Assembly: GCF_003664585.1 (NCBI RefSeq)
Contig: NZ_RCHI01000010.1
Location: forward strand, 1 to 64,000
Direction of reading: 5' to 3'
Length of the DNA stretch: 64,000 nucleotides
Source of the DNA: Paenirhodobacter hankyongi
GTDB taxonomy: Bacteria > Pseudomonadota > Alphaproteobacteria > Rhodobacterales > Rhodobacteraceae
Below the pieces are notes generated by a model. The model saw only the letters and a program-made list of their open reading frames with translations, was not told where the DNA came from and made no database searches. Below, in pieces: positions 1-10,659 of this stretch. A program made the position numbers and the translations under genes. Positions within the stretch are counted from its first letter, which is position 1; every line of letters starts with the position of its first letter.

Positions 1-86
1 TGCAGGCCCTGGTTCGTTTCGGCCGCCGAAGCGACACCCGCCGAAAGCACAAGCGCAACCGCCGCGTAAGTCATGTTCCGTTTCAT
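1..86 (-). CDS. 5' end of an exported protein (cut by window start)
   Basis: Only the first 28 codons are inside the window. The start is the ATG at 86-84, preceded by a good ribosome-binding site (GGAGAG, 5 nt spacer). The visible peptide is a typical Sec signal: Lys/Arg near the N-terminus, an Ala/Val/Leu core, then a likely cleavage site around Ser-Ala-Ala before ETNQGL. The mature product cannot be recognised from so little sequence; a periplasmic binding protein or small exported protein is equally possible. Confidence 0.7.
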   Translation of the reverse strand, partial: MKRNMTYAAVALVLSAGVASAAETNQGL

Positions 87-343
87 CTTTTCTCTCCGTA
101 TCCTCGACTTTTCAGTCGGTTATCTGTCCGCTTCGGGTTTCCCCTTCGCTGTGAGAGTGAGATAGGCCTGTTCGAATTAATTGAAAATGGCGATGATTAA
201 ACATGACAATGCGCATTTTTGCACAGACATGCCCCCTTGAAATTTCGGCGGGGCAGATGAGGGGACGGGGCAGAGGCCCTTCCCTCGGGGGGGTGTTTCG
301 CCTATCTAGCGGAAAACCCGAATTTCCCCGAAAGGTGCGCTGA
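87..343. other. Intergenic region, divergent promoters
   Basis: This 257-bp non-coding stretch separates the exported-protein gene (minus) from ettA (plus). It is distinctly more AT-rich around 171-225 than its surroundings, as expected for promoters on both strands. I could not assign convincing -35/-10 pairs or an operator. Confidence 0.5.
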
Positions 344-1999
<1,656 letters not shown>

Positions 2000-2039
2000 G
2001 CTCTGGCCGCGCCGCACCGGCGCGGCACTCCCCTGCCCT

Positions 2040-2079
2040 GGCCTCTGCCCGTTTCCCGCGGGCAGGGGCCTTCTCTTTT
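2040..2079 (+). terminator. Rho-independent terminator of ettA
   Basis: Inverted repeat GGCCTCTGCCCG / CGGGCAGGGGCC (one mismatch, TTTCC-type loop) followed by TTCTCTTTT, about 40 bp after the ettA stop. Confidence 0.8.
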
Positions 2080-2131
2080 CCGGGCTCCGTCCTGCGAAAG
2101 CCCCGCGGCCCCGGATCGGAACCGCCCCCCG

Positions 2132-2160
2132 CTTTCTCCTTGCCGAAAAAACCTCGGGGT
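2132..2160 (-). repeat. Dispersed intergenic element, copy 1
   Basis: Read on the minus strand this is CCCCGAGGTTTTTTCGGCAAG followed by GAGAAAG. It matches, with several differences, the elements at 31688-31713 and 44571-44597 (core GAGTATTT-N3-CCAAGAAAAAG). It lies between the convergent 3' ends of ettA and the next gene. Function unknown. The match is the most degenerate of the three. Confidence 0.45.
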
Positions 2161-2198
2161 GAGGCCGCAGGCCGAGGGGCAGCGCCCCTTCGCCCCGC

Positions 2199-4292
2199 TC
2201 AGCCCCGGCGCTTCCCCCGGCCCTCGGAGAGCCAGGCCGCCACGCTCAGAAGTGCGGCAAGCGCGAGCCAGGCCCAGGCGGGCAGCACCGGGGTCACCCG
2301 GATGTCGGCCACCGCCGCCGCACCGCGCGGCGTGATGCCGATCCAGCCGCGCCCGGCGGATGGCCGCCCCTCGCGCACCATGCGCAGCGCGGGGACCCCA
2401 TCCTCGAGCCGGCTCACCCCGCCGCCCGAGGCCTGCACGGCGGCGCCCAGCGGGCCGGCACTCGCGATCGTGCCCTCGAACTCGCGTGGCGAGGCGGGGC
2501 CGAGCGCCACCACCCGCTCCAGATCGCCCTGCTTCAGCCGGTAGAGCCCCGGCCCCGGCGCCTGCCAGCGCGCGCTGAACCGGCCGGGCCCCGCCTCGGT
2601 CAGCGCCAGATCCTGCGTGCTGCCATCGGGCAGCGTCACCGTGACCGGCCCCGGCGCCTCCTTCATCGTGCGCCGCGTGACGGTCAGCGACAGGCCGCCC
2701 GGCTCGACCTCGGCGATCAGCGCCTCTTCCTCGAGCTCGGGCTCCTTCATCTCCCAGTGTGCGATCCGGCGCAGGAGTTCGAGCTGCGGCCCGCCGCCCT
2801 CGAAGCCGCGATCCCACAGCCACGGGTGATCCGAGGCGAGCAGCGCCACCCGCCCCTTGCCGGCATGCGACAGCACCAGAAGCGGCTTGTCCTCGGCGCC
2901 CTTCATCACCACCTCGCCGGTGGCGTCGGTCAGCTCGATCTGCCGCAGCCAGCGGCCCCAGTGCTTCGGCCCGGGCTCGCCCTCGGGCAGCGGTGCGCCC
3001 TCGAGCCCCGCGGTCACCGGATGGCGCAGGCCAAGATCGGTCGGGCGCGGCAGATAGGCCTCGGACAGCACCCGCCCGGTCGGCCGCGCCGGCATGATCT
3101 CGCCCAAGGGCGTCTGCCACAGGCTCTCGACGGTGGCGAACTCGGGCCCGGCCGAGATCAGCACCGCGCCGCCGCGTTCGACGTAATCGCGGATATTGGC
3201 GAAATAGGCGGGCGGCAGGATGCCACGCTCGCCGTAGCGGTCGAAGATGATCAGATCGAACTCGTCGATCTTGTCGATGAAAAGCTCCTGCGTCGGGAAG
3301 GCGATCAGCGACAGTTCCGACACCGGCACGCCGTCCTGCTTCTCGGGCGGGCGCAGGATGGTGAAATGCACGAGATCGACGCCCGCATCGGATTTCAGCA
3401 GGTTGCGCCAGGTGCGCTCGCCCGCATGCGGCTGACCCGAAACGAGCAGCACCCGCAGCCGGTCGCGCACGCCGTTGATCTGCACCACCGCAGCGTTGTT
3501 GCGCGCGGTCAGCTCGCCGGGTGCGGGGGCAAGGGTGAACTGCACCACGTTCTGCCCGCCATGGTCGAGCGTCAGCGGCAGTTCCAGATCCTGCCCGACC
3601 TCGACGCGATAGCTGCGCGCATCGCCGCCGTCGATGGCGATGGAGAGGTCCGCCTCGGTCCCCGCGGCTTTCGGCACCGCGCCCTCGTCGAGCACCTTGA
3701 GCCGGATCCGCGTCTCCTCGCCGATGATGCCGAAGGCGGGGGCGGTCTCGATCAGCAGGCGGCGGTCCCAGTCCTTCGCATGGCCGGTCAGCACCAGCTG
3801 CAGCGGCGCGGGCAGCGCGGGGGCAAGCTCTGCGTCATGCGCCTGCCCGTCGGTGACGACGATGGCGCCGGCGACGCGGGCGCGCGGCTCGGCCGCCAGC
3901 GCCTCGGCGAGCGCCGCGCCGATCTGGGTGCCGGCGTTCTTCGCCCCGTCGGGCACGGTGATCCGGCGCAGCTCGGTATTGGGAAGCGCCTGCACCTCGG
4001 CCGCAAGGCGCGCCACCGCCGCATCGGTCTGTGCCGCGCGGTCGGACAGCGTCTGCGAGGCGGTCCGGTCGTCAAGCAGCAGCACGATGTCCGACAGCGG
4101 CGTGCGCTCCTCGCGCTGCAGCGAGGGCTGCGCGAGCGCGCCCAGAAGGGCGAGGGCCGCCAGCGCGCGCAGCGCCCAGCCCCGCAGCCCGCGCCACAGC
4201 GCCAGCGCCAGCAGCAACGCCGCCAGCCCCGCGCCCGCGGCAATCACCGCCCAGGGCAGCAGCGGCGCGAAGATCACCGAAAGCCCGCTCAT
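2199..4292 (-). CDS. Membrane protein with glutamine-amidotransferase-like domain, last gene of MoxR operon
   Basis: A 697-residue inner-membrane protein. Two hydrophobic helices lie at the N-terminus (about 9-31 and 38-56) and one near the C-terminus (about 670-688). The long middle part is a VWA-like region (SDIVLLLDD near 68) followed by a class I amidotransferase-like fold (GQPHAGERTWRNLL, then IIFDRYGERGILPPAYF and GGAVLISAGPEF), as in other alphaproteobacterial proteins at this place in MoxR operons. No catalytic Cys-His-Glu triad is evident, so it is probably non-enzymatic. The start ATG overlaps the stop of the upstream gene (ATGA), so translation is coupled. Exact function unknown. 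Confidence 0.8.
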   Translation of the reverse strand: MSGLSVIFAPLLPWAVIAAGAGLAALLLALALWRGLRGWALRALAALALLGALAQPSLQREERTPLSDIVLLLDDRTASQTLSDRAAQTDAAVARLAAEVQALPNTELRRITVPDGAKNAGTQIGAALAEALAAEPRARVAGAIVVTDGQAHDAELAPALPAPLQLVLTGHAKDWDRRLLIETAPAFGIIGEETRIRLKVLDEGAVPKAAGTEADLSIAIDGGDARSYRVEVGQDLELPLTLDHGGQNVVQFTLAPAPGELTARNNAAVVQINGVRDRLRVLLVSGQPHAGERTWRNLLKSDAGVDLVHFTILRPPEKQDGVPVSELSLIAFPTQELFIDKIDEFDLIIFDRYGERGILPPAYFANIRDYVERGGAVLISAGPEFATVESLWQTPLGEIMPARPTGRVLSEAYLPRPTDLGLRHPVTAGLEGAPLPEGEPGPKHWGRWLRQIELTDATGEVVMKGAEDKPLLVLSHAGKGRVALLASDHPWLWDRGFEGGGPQLELLRRIAHWEMKEPELEEEALIAEVEPGGLSLTVTRRTMKEAPGPVTVTLPDGSTQDLALTEAGPGRFSARWQAPGPGLYRLKQGDLERVVALGPASPREFEGTIASAGPLGAAVQASGGGVSRLEDGVPALRMVREGRPSAGRGWIGITPRGAAAVADIRVTPVLPAWAWLALAALLSVAAWLSEGRGKRRG

Positions 4293-7027
4293 TGCCCCAG
4301 CCTTTCCAGCAGCGCCGGCACATGCACCTGGTCGGATTTGTAATTGCCGGTCAGCACATGCATCACCAGGTTCACGCCGAAACGCCAGGCGATCTCGCGT
4401 TGCCGCTCGCCGGCCGAGCCGCGGCCGAGCGGGAACATCGGCTCGCCCACATCATCGACGGCCCAGGCCGAGGCCCAGTCATTGCCGCCGATCACCACCG
4501 GCGTCACGCCATCGTTCAGGTTGCGAAAGGGCATGCCCTCGGTCGTTTCGGCCTCGGCCGCGGCCTCGACCCAGATCGGCCCGTCATAGCGGCCGGGGAA
4601 GCTTTGCAGCAGGTAGAAGCTGCGGGTCAGCACATGGTCGGCCGGGATCGGTTCGAGCGGCGGGATCTCGAGCGGCGCGGCCAGCGCCTGCAGCCGCCGC
4701 CCGGCGTCGGTCGCGGTGCCGATGCCGGCCAGATCGGCGTCGCGGGTGTCGAACAGGATCATCCCGCCGCCGCGCAGGAAGCGGTTGAGTTTCGCATAGG
4801 CCGCGGCCGAGGGCGCGGGCTCGTCCGCCGTCACCGGCCAGTAGATCAGGGTGAAGAGCGCCAGATCGTCGGTCTCGAGGTTCAGCTCCATCGGCGCCGA
4901 GGGTTCGACCGTGGTGCGCCGGGTCAGCACCTGCGTCAGCCCGCGCAGCCCCGCCATCGACACCCGGTCGATCGCCGCATCCCCGGTCGGCACATAGGCG
5001 AGGACAACGTTCGAGGCGGCCTCGACCGCCCGGTCGATCGGCATGGTGTCCTCGGCGCGGGCCAGCGGCGCAAGGCCGAGGGCGGCCACCAGAACCAGCA
5101 CCGCCGTGCCCGCGCGCGGGCCGCGCAGCCGGCCGGCCAGGGCGAGCGAGGCGAGGATGTCGATCAGCAGCGCCAGCAGCGCCGCCGCCAGCAGCGCGCC
5201 CTTGAGCGGCATCTGCCGCGGCGCGGCCAGCCCCTCGAGCGTCACGCCAAGCGGCCAGCTGGCCGGCGCCAGCACCCGCCCGCGGGCGAGCGCATCAAGC
5301 GCGACACTGCGGTCATCGGCGGCATAGATCCCGGGTGGCAGGTCGGGGCCCGGCGTCGCCTCGGCCAGCACCTCGCCCGCCACACCCGCGGCGGCCTCGG
5401 CGGTCTCGATCCGGCCGAAGCCATCGAGCCGCTTCACCGGCACCCAGGTGCGGCCGGCAAGATCGGCGGCCGTGGGGGCGGCGGTGCGGCTTGACACGGC
5501 GAGGCGGTCGAGCATCTGCGGGAACAGGCCCGAGAGCGGCAGGTTCGACCAGTCGGCATTCGCGGTGACGTGGAACAGCACCACCTCGCCCGCGCCAAAG
5601 GCCGCGCGGGTGACGAGCGGCGTGCCATCGGCCAGCGCGGCGATGGTGCGCTCGGCAAGTTCGGGGCCGGGCTCGGCCATCACCTGCTCGCGCACCGTCA
5701 CATCCTCGGGCACGGCGAGGCCCGCGAAGGGCGAGGCCTCGGGGAAAGGCGCCAGACGACGCGGCTCGCCCCAGCTCATCGTGCCGCCGACCGAGCGCCC
5801 GCCCTGCCGCAGCCGCACCGGCAGCAGGACATCGCCCGCGGTGTCGGCCGCAGCCATGCGCGGGCCGGCGAACCGGATCAGCAGCCCGCCCTTCTCGACC
5901 CAGTCGGCCAGCGCATCGGCCTCGGCCACCTCGCCGACATCGGCCAGGATCACCACGTCGGGGTTGGCCACCAGCGCGTCTTCCAGCGTGCCCTCGATCA
6001 GGTCGGCGGTCGGCGCCAGCGCCTGATGCAGGTAATGCAGCGGCGACAGCAGTTCGAGCCCCTCGCGCGGTGCGGCGGCGGAAATCAGCGCCACCTTGCG
6101 CCGCTTCACCGCGTCATCGGTCAGGCTGACGGCACCGGCCGAGCGGATGCCGGCAATCTCGAAACGGGCGACGCGGTTGCGCAGCTCGGGCGGCAGGTCG
6201 AAACGGGCCACGGCCTCGGTCGCGTTTTGCGGGTGCACCGTCTCGCGCGCCAGTTCCCGCTCGATCCCCGAAGGGTCGGGGCCGATCGCGGCGATCTCGT
6301 AATCGCCCGAGACCGGGGTCGCGGACAGAAGCGGCAGCGAGACCACCCGCCCCTCGACCGTCGCGGGGCCAAGCGCCAGCACCGGCGTGCCCGGCTGCCA
6401 GACCCGCAGCGCGCCGCGCGCGGTGAGGGCGGCGACCAGCCCGGCGCGCCCGGCACGGTCAAGCCCGTCCGAGAGCCACAGCGTGTCGAAGCGCCCGGCA
6501 GGCAGGATCTTCGCCGGGTCGAGATCGGGCGAGGGCTCCCAAGGCTGCGGGGCAAGGCCGGGCAGGCCGGCCTCGAGGTCGGCGGCATTGACGAAGGCGG
6601 GCGGCGCGGGCGGCGGATCGGCGAGCGAGATCAGCGCCACCGGGCGCCCGGCCGCCGCGGCCTCGGTCAGCGCGCGCGAGATCCGCTCGAGCCGGCGCGG
6701 CCAGTCGCGGGCCGAGGGCCAGCCGCCATCCTCGACGATCAGCAGCGGCCCCTGCCCCGGCGCGACCGGCACCGGGTGCAGCACCGGCCCGGCAAAGCCG
6801 AGGATCGCCGCAGCAAGCGCCGCCATGCGCAGCGCCAGAAGCCACCAGGGCGTGCGCTCGGCCTGCACCTCCTCGTCGGCAAGACCGGCGAGCAGCGCCA
6901 CCCCCGGGAAACGGCGGCGCACCGGCGCGGGCGGTGTCGCGCGCAGCACGAACCACAGGATCGGCAGCGCCGCGAGGCCGAGCAGCAGCCAGGGCGCGGT
7001 GAAGCCGAGAGGGCCGAAGATCGTCAT
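4289..7027 (-). CDS. BatA-like / DUF4159 membrane protein
   Basis: A 912-residue protein. Residues 1-85 are the BatA N-terminal region, with two membrane helices (about 8-28 and 62-83). A VWA-like region follows. Two further helices lie around 645-700, and the C-terminal 200 residues are DUF4159, with RFLRGGGMILFDTRDAD typical of that domain. It most likely works in the cell envelope with the MoxR ATPase and DUF58 protein encoded just upstream. The frame stays open further upstream to about 7678, but the ATG at 7027 is chosen because it overlaps the DUF58 stop (ATGA) and begins the hydrophobic BatA N-terminus. The gene also overlaps the next gene by 4 nt. Confidence 0.85.
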   Translation of the reverse strand: MTIFGPLGFTAPWLLLGLAALPILWFVLRATPPAPVRRRFPGVALLAGLADEEVQAERTPWWLLALRMAALAAAILGFAGPVLHPVPVAPGQGPLLIVEDGGWPSARDWPRRLERISRALTEAAAAGRPVALISLADPPPAPPAFVNAADLEAGLPGLAPQPWEPSPDLDPAKILPAGRFDTLWLSDGLDRAGRAGLVAALTARGALRVWQPGTPVLALGPATVEGRVVSLPLLSATPVSGDYEIAAIGPDPSGIERELARETVHPQNATEAVARFDLPPELRNRVARFEIAGIRSAGAVSLTDDAVKRRKVALISAAAPREGLELLSPLHYLHQALAPTADLIEGTLEDALVANPDVVILADVGEVAEADALADWVEKGGLLIRFAGPRMAAADTAGDVLLPVRLRQGGRSVGGTMSWGEPRRLAPFPEASPFAGLAVPEDVTVREQVMAEPGPELAERTIAALADGTPLVTRAAFGAGEVVLFHVTANADWSNLPLSGLFPQMLDRLAVSSRTAAPTAADLAGRTWVPVKRLDGFGRIETAEAAAGVAGEVLAEATPGPDLPPGIYAADDRSVALDALARGRVLAPASWPLGVTLEGLAAPRQMPLKGALLAAALLALLIDILASLALAGRLRGPRAGTAVLVLVAALGLAPLARAEDTMPIDRAVEAASNVVLAYVPTGDAAIDRVSMAGLRGLTQVLTRRTTVEPSAPMELNLETDDLALFTLIYWPVTADEPAPSAAAYAKLNRFLRGGGMILFDTRDADLAGIGTATDAGRRLQALAAPLEIPPLEPIPADHVLTRSFYLLQSFPGRYDGPIWVEAAAEAETTEGMPFRNLNDGVTPVVIGGNDWASAWAVDDVGEPMFPLGRGSAGERQREIAWRFGVNLVMHVLTGNYKSDQVHVPALLERLGQ

Positions 7028-7931
7028 CCCCGCCCCCGTTCCAGCGCCGCATGCAGCCACAGAAGCGCCGCCTCGGGCGCCGTCGCGGTGCGGTGGGTCG
7101 AGAATTGCCAGCCCGCCTCGGCCGCCATCCGGGCCAGACGGTCGCGCCGCTCGGCCAGCCGGGCGCGGTAGCGGGCACGCAGGTCCGCGGCCTCGCGCGT
7201 CTCGTGGCGCAGCCCGCCGCCCATCGATTCGAAGATGGTGCGACCGTCGAAGGGGAAATCCTCCTCGGCCGGGTCGAGGATCTGCAACATCACCCCGGTC
7301 ACGCCGCGATCGGCGAGCGTGCCCAGCGCCGCCGCAATCGCCTCGATATCGCCGAAGAAATCGGACAGGAACACCGCCCGCCCCTGCGCGGCGATCCCCG
7401 CGACCTCGGGCGTGCCGTAATCGGGGCCTAGGGCGGTGTCGTCGCCCAGGAGCGTGGCGAGCGTCATCAGCTGCGCCCGGCCCGGGCGCGGCGGGGCGAG
7501 CGGGCCGGTGAGCCCGACCCGTTCGCCACCCCGCACCGCGAGCACGGCAAGCGCCAGCGCGAGCAGCCGGGCGCGCGCGCCCTTGGTCGGGCGCGCGCCC
7601 CGCCCCGAGGGGGCGCCGGTGAAGCGCATCGAGGCCGAACCGTCGACCCAGAGCGACAGCGACTGCGCCAGCTGCCATTCCCGGTCGCGCACGAATTGCG
7701 TATCCGACCGCGCCGAGCGGCGCCAGTCGACGAAGCGCGCGGCATCGCCCGAATGGGCCGGGCGGTATTGCCAGAACTCCTCGCCCGGGCCGGCGCGGCG
7801 CCGGCCGTGGCCGCCCATCTGCACCGTGGCCGCCAGCCGTTCGGCCGCGACCAGAAGCGCAGGCAGCGCGCCCGCCGTCCGCTCTGCCTCGCGGCGCAGC
7901 GACAGCGCGGCGATCTCGGGGCCGGGAAGGC

Positions 7932-7935
<4 letters not shown>
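7024..7935 (-). CDS. DUF58 domain protein
   Basis: A 303-residue protein of the DUF58 family, the usual partner of MoxR ATPases. The family hallmark is seen as EEFWQYRPAHSGDAARFVDWRRSARSD, split here as EEFWQYRPAHSGD then FVDWRRSARSD (about residues 52-80), followed by a VWA-like segment (LWVDGSASM). The start is a GTG at 7935 that overlaps the moxR stop (GTGA), so the two are translationally coupled. Without clear membrane segments it is likely cytoplasmic or peripheral. Its molecular role in these operons is unsettled. Confidence 0.88.
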
Positions 7936-8939
<1,004 letters not shown>

Positions 8940-9009
8940 GACAGTGGCTCCCTTCGGCGATATGGTCATCTGAACAGATATCCGCCCACGACCCAATCGC
9001 AAAGAGCCG

Positions 9010-9615
9010 ATGACCGAGACCGACGCCTCACAAAAGACCGTGAAAGCCCCGAGTGCCGAGGGCATCGCCGCCGCCGCGACGCAGGCGCATCGCAAGGGGC
9101 CGCCGCCCGTGCACCTGTGGAACCCGCCCTTTTGCGGCGATATCGACATGGAAATCCGCCGCGACGGCACCTGGTTCTATCTGGGCACGCCGATCGGACG
9201 GGCGCCGCTGGTCAGGCTCTTCGCCTCGATCCTGAAGCTCGAAGACGGGAAATACTTCCTCGTCACCCCGGTCGAGAAGGTCGGCATCCGCGTCGTCGAC
9301 GCGCCTTTCGTCGCCGTCGATTGCGAGGTCTCGGGCACCGGCGCCGATCAGGCACTGACTTTCACCACGAATGTCGGCGATGTGGTCACCGCGGGGCCCG
9401 AGCACAGGATCCGCGTCATCCGCGCGGCCGATGGCGAACCCAGCCCCTACATCCACATCCGCCGCGGGCTCGAGGCGCTGATCGACCGCAAGACCTTCTA
9501 CCGCCTCGTCGAGATCGCCACCCCCGCCCCGTTCGAGGGCGAGGACTGGCTGGGTCTGACCTCGCGGGGGGAGTTCTTCCCGATCATCCCGATGGCGGAG
9601 CTGAGCGAGGGCTGA
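9010..9615 (+). CDS. DUF1285 domain protein
   Basis: A 201-residue soluble protein. The family pattern is seen in GDIDMEIRRDGTWFYLGTPIGR, split as GDIDMEIRRDGTW and YLGTPIGR (about residues 43-64), LVRLFASILKLEDG, and YFLVTPVEKVGIRVVDAPF. The C-terminal HIRRGLEALIDRKTFYRLVE also fits. Its biochemical function is not known to me. It is divergently placed from moxR, a frequent arrangement. Only a weak ribosome-binding site (AAAGAG) precedes the ATG. Confidence 0.85.
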   Translation: MTETDASQKTVKAPSAEGIAAAATQAHRKGPPPVHLWNPPFCGDIDMEIRRDGTWFYLGTPIGRAPLVRLFASILKLEDGKYFLVTPVEKVGIRVVDAPFVAVDCEVSGTGADQALTFTTNVGDVVTAGPEHRIRVIRAADGEPSPYIHIRRGLEALIDRKTFYRLVEIATPAPFEGEDWLGLTSRGEFFPIIPMAELSEG

Positions 9616-9647
9616 GCGCCCGGCCGGTCACGGGTGGAGGGCACGGG

Positions 9648-10589
9648 TCAGGCGCAGCCGCCCGCCGCCGCCTGATCGGCGCAGCCGGCGGCACGGGTCT
9701 CGGGTTCGAGCGTGGCGTGGCGGATGTCGAAATCGGCGGCGAGCATCGCCTTGGCCCGGGCGATGGTCGCGGCGTAATCCGCCCCCTCGGCCAGCACCAG
9801 ATGCGCCTCGAGCGCGTCGCGCTTTTCGTCGAGCGCCCAGATGTGCAGGTGATGCACGCCCTCGACCCCCTCGATCGCGGCAAGGCGGGTGGCGACGTCG
9901 CCGCAATCGCATTCGGGCGGGGCACCCAGCATCAGGATGCGCAGCACCGGCCGGATCTCGCCCGCGACATGCCACAGGATGATCGCCGAGATCGCGATGG
10001 TCAGCACCGGGTCGACGAGGCGGAAATCCCACAGCAGGATCATCACGCCGCCGACGATCACCGCGACCGAGGCGCCGGCATCGGCGAGGTTGTGCAGGAA
10101 GGCGGCACGGATGTTCACGCTGTCCTTCGCCAGGCTGAAGGTCAGCGCCGCGGTGCCGAGGTCGATGACGAGGGCGAGAAGCGCCAGCCAGACCACCGGC
10201 CAGCCCGCGACCTCGGGCGGGTTCGCCAGACGGCCCGCGGCCTCGGCCAGAAGCCACAGCGCCACGAGGATCAGCGCGACATAGTTCACCAGCGCCGCCA
10301 CCACCTCGGCCCGGTCCCAGCCGAAGCTCATCTCGGGGCTTGGCCCCCGCCGCGCGAGGCGACGCGCGCCGAAGGCAAGGACCAGCGCCGCCGCATCCGA
10401 GAAGTTGTGCACGCCGTCCGCGATCAGCGCGACGGAATCGGCAAGCCAGCCGCCAAGCACCTGCGCGACGGTCAGCAGGACGTTGATCGCCACCGCCCAG
10501 ACCACCAGCCGGTCGCCCATCTCGGCGCTCAGGTGGTGGTGCCCGTGGTCGTGGGAATGGCCGTGGTCGTGGGTGTGGTCATGCGGCAT
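9648..10589 (-). CDS. Cation diffusion facilitator (CDF) metal exporter
   Basis: A 313-residue inner-membrane divalent-metal/proton antiporter. The N-terminus is His-rich (residues 3-19, alternating His with Asp, Gly and Ser), typical of zinc- or cobalt-type CDF proteins. Six membrane helices follow. Metal-site residues are visible in SVALIADGVHNFSDA (Asp and His-X3-Asp) and RAAFLHNLADAGAS (His-X3-Asp). The cytoplasmic C-terminal domain (from about 215) has CDCGDV and VEGVHHLHIWAL. A Cys-rich tail (AGCADQAAAGGCA) is unusual and may bind metal. Zinc is the likeliest substrate (ZitB/CzcD type), but cobalt or nickel (DmeF) is possible. Confidence 0.9.
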   Translation of the reverse strand: MPHDHTHDHGHSHDHGHHHLSAEMGDRLVVWAVAINVLLTVAQVLGGWLADSVALIADGVHNFSDAAALVLAFGARRLARRGPSPEMSFGWDRAEVVAALVNYVALILVALWLLAEAAGRLANPPEVAGWPVVWLALLALVIDLGTAALTFSLAKDSVNIRAAFLHNLADAGASVAVIVGGVMILLWDFRLVDPVLTIAISAIILWHVAGEIRPVLRILMLGAPPECDCGDVATRLAAIEGVEGVHHLHIWALDEKRDALEAHLVLAEGADYAATIARAKAMLAADFDIRHATLEPETRAAGCADQAAAGGCA

Positions 10590-10659
10590 GGGGAGGTCCG
10601 GTGCTGGCGCCGCCCGGGGGCGGACGGCCGGCCCATCCTTGCGCCGCGCGCGGCCGGGG

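Noticed and set aside
2757-4343. A 528-codon plus-strand frame opposite the GATase-like gene
   Set aside because: The minus-strand protein has membrane helices and coupled operon context; the plus frame is Arg/Gln/His-rich shadow sequence.
7027-7678. Upstream in-frame extension of the DUF4159 gene
   Set aside because: It lies entirely within the DUF58 gene; the ATGA junction and hydrophobic N-terminus mark the start at 7027.
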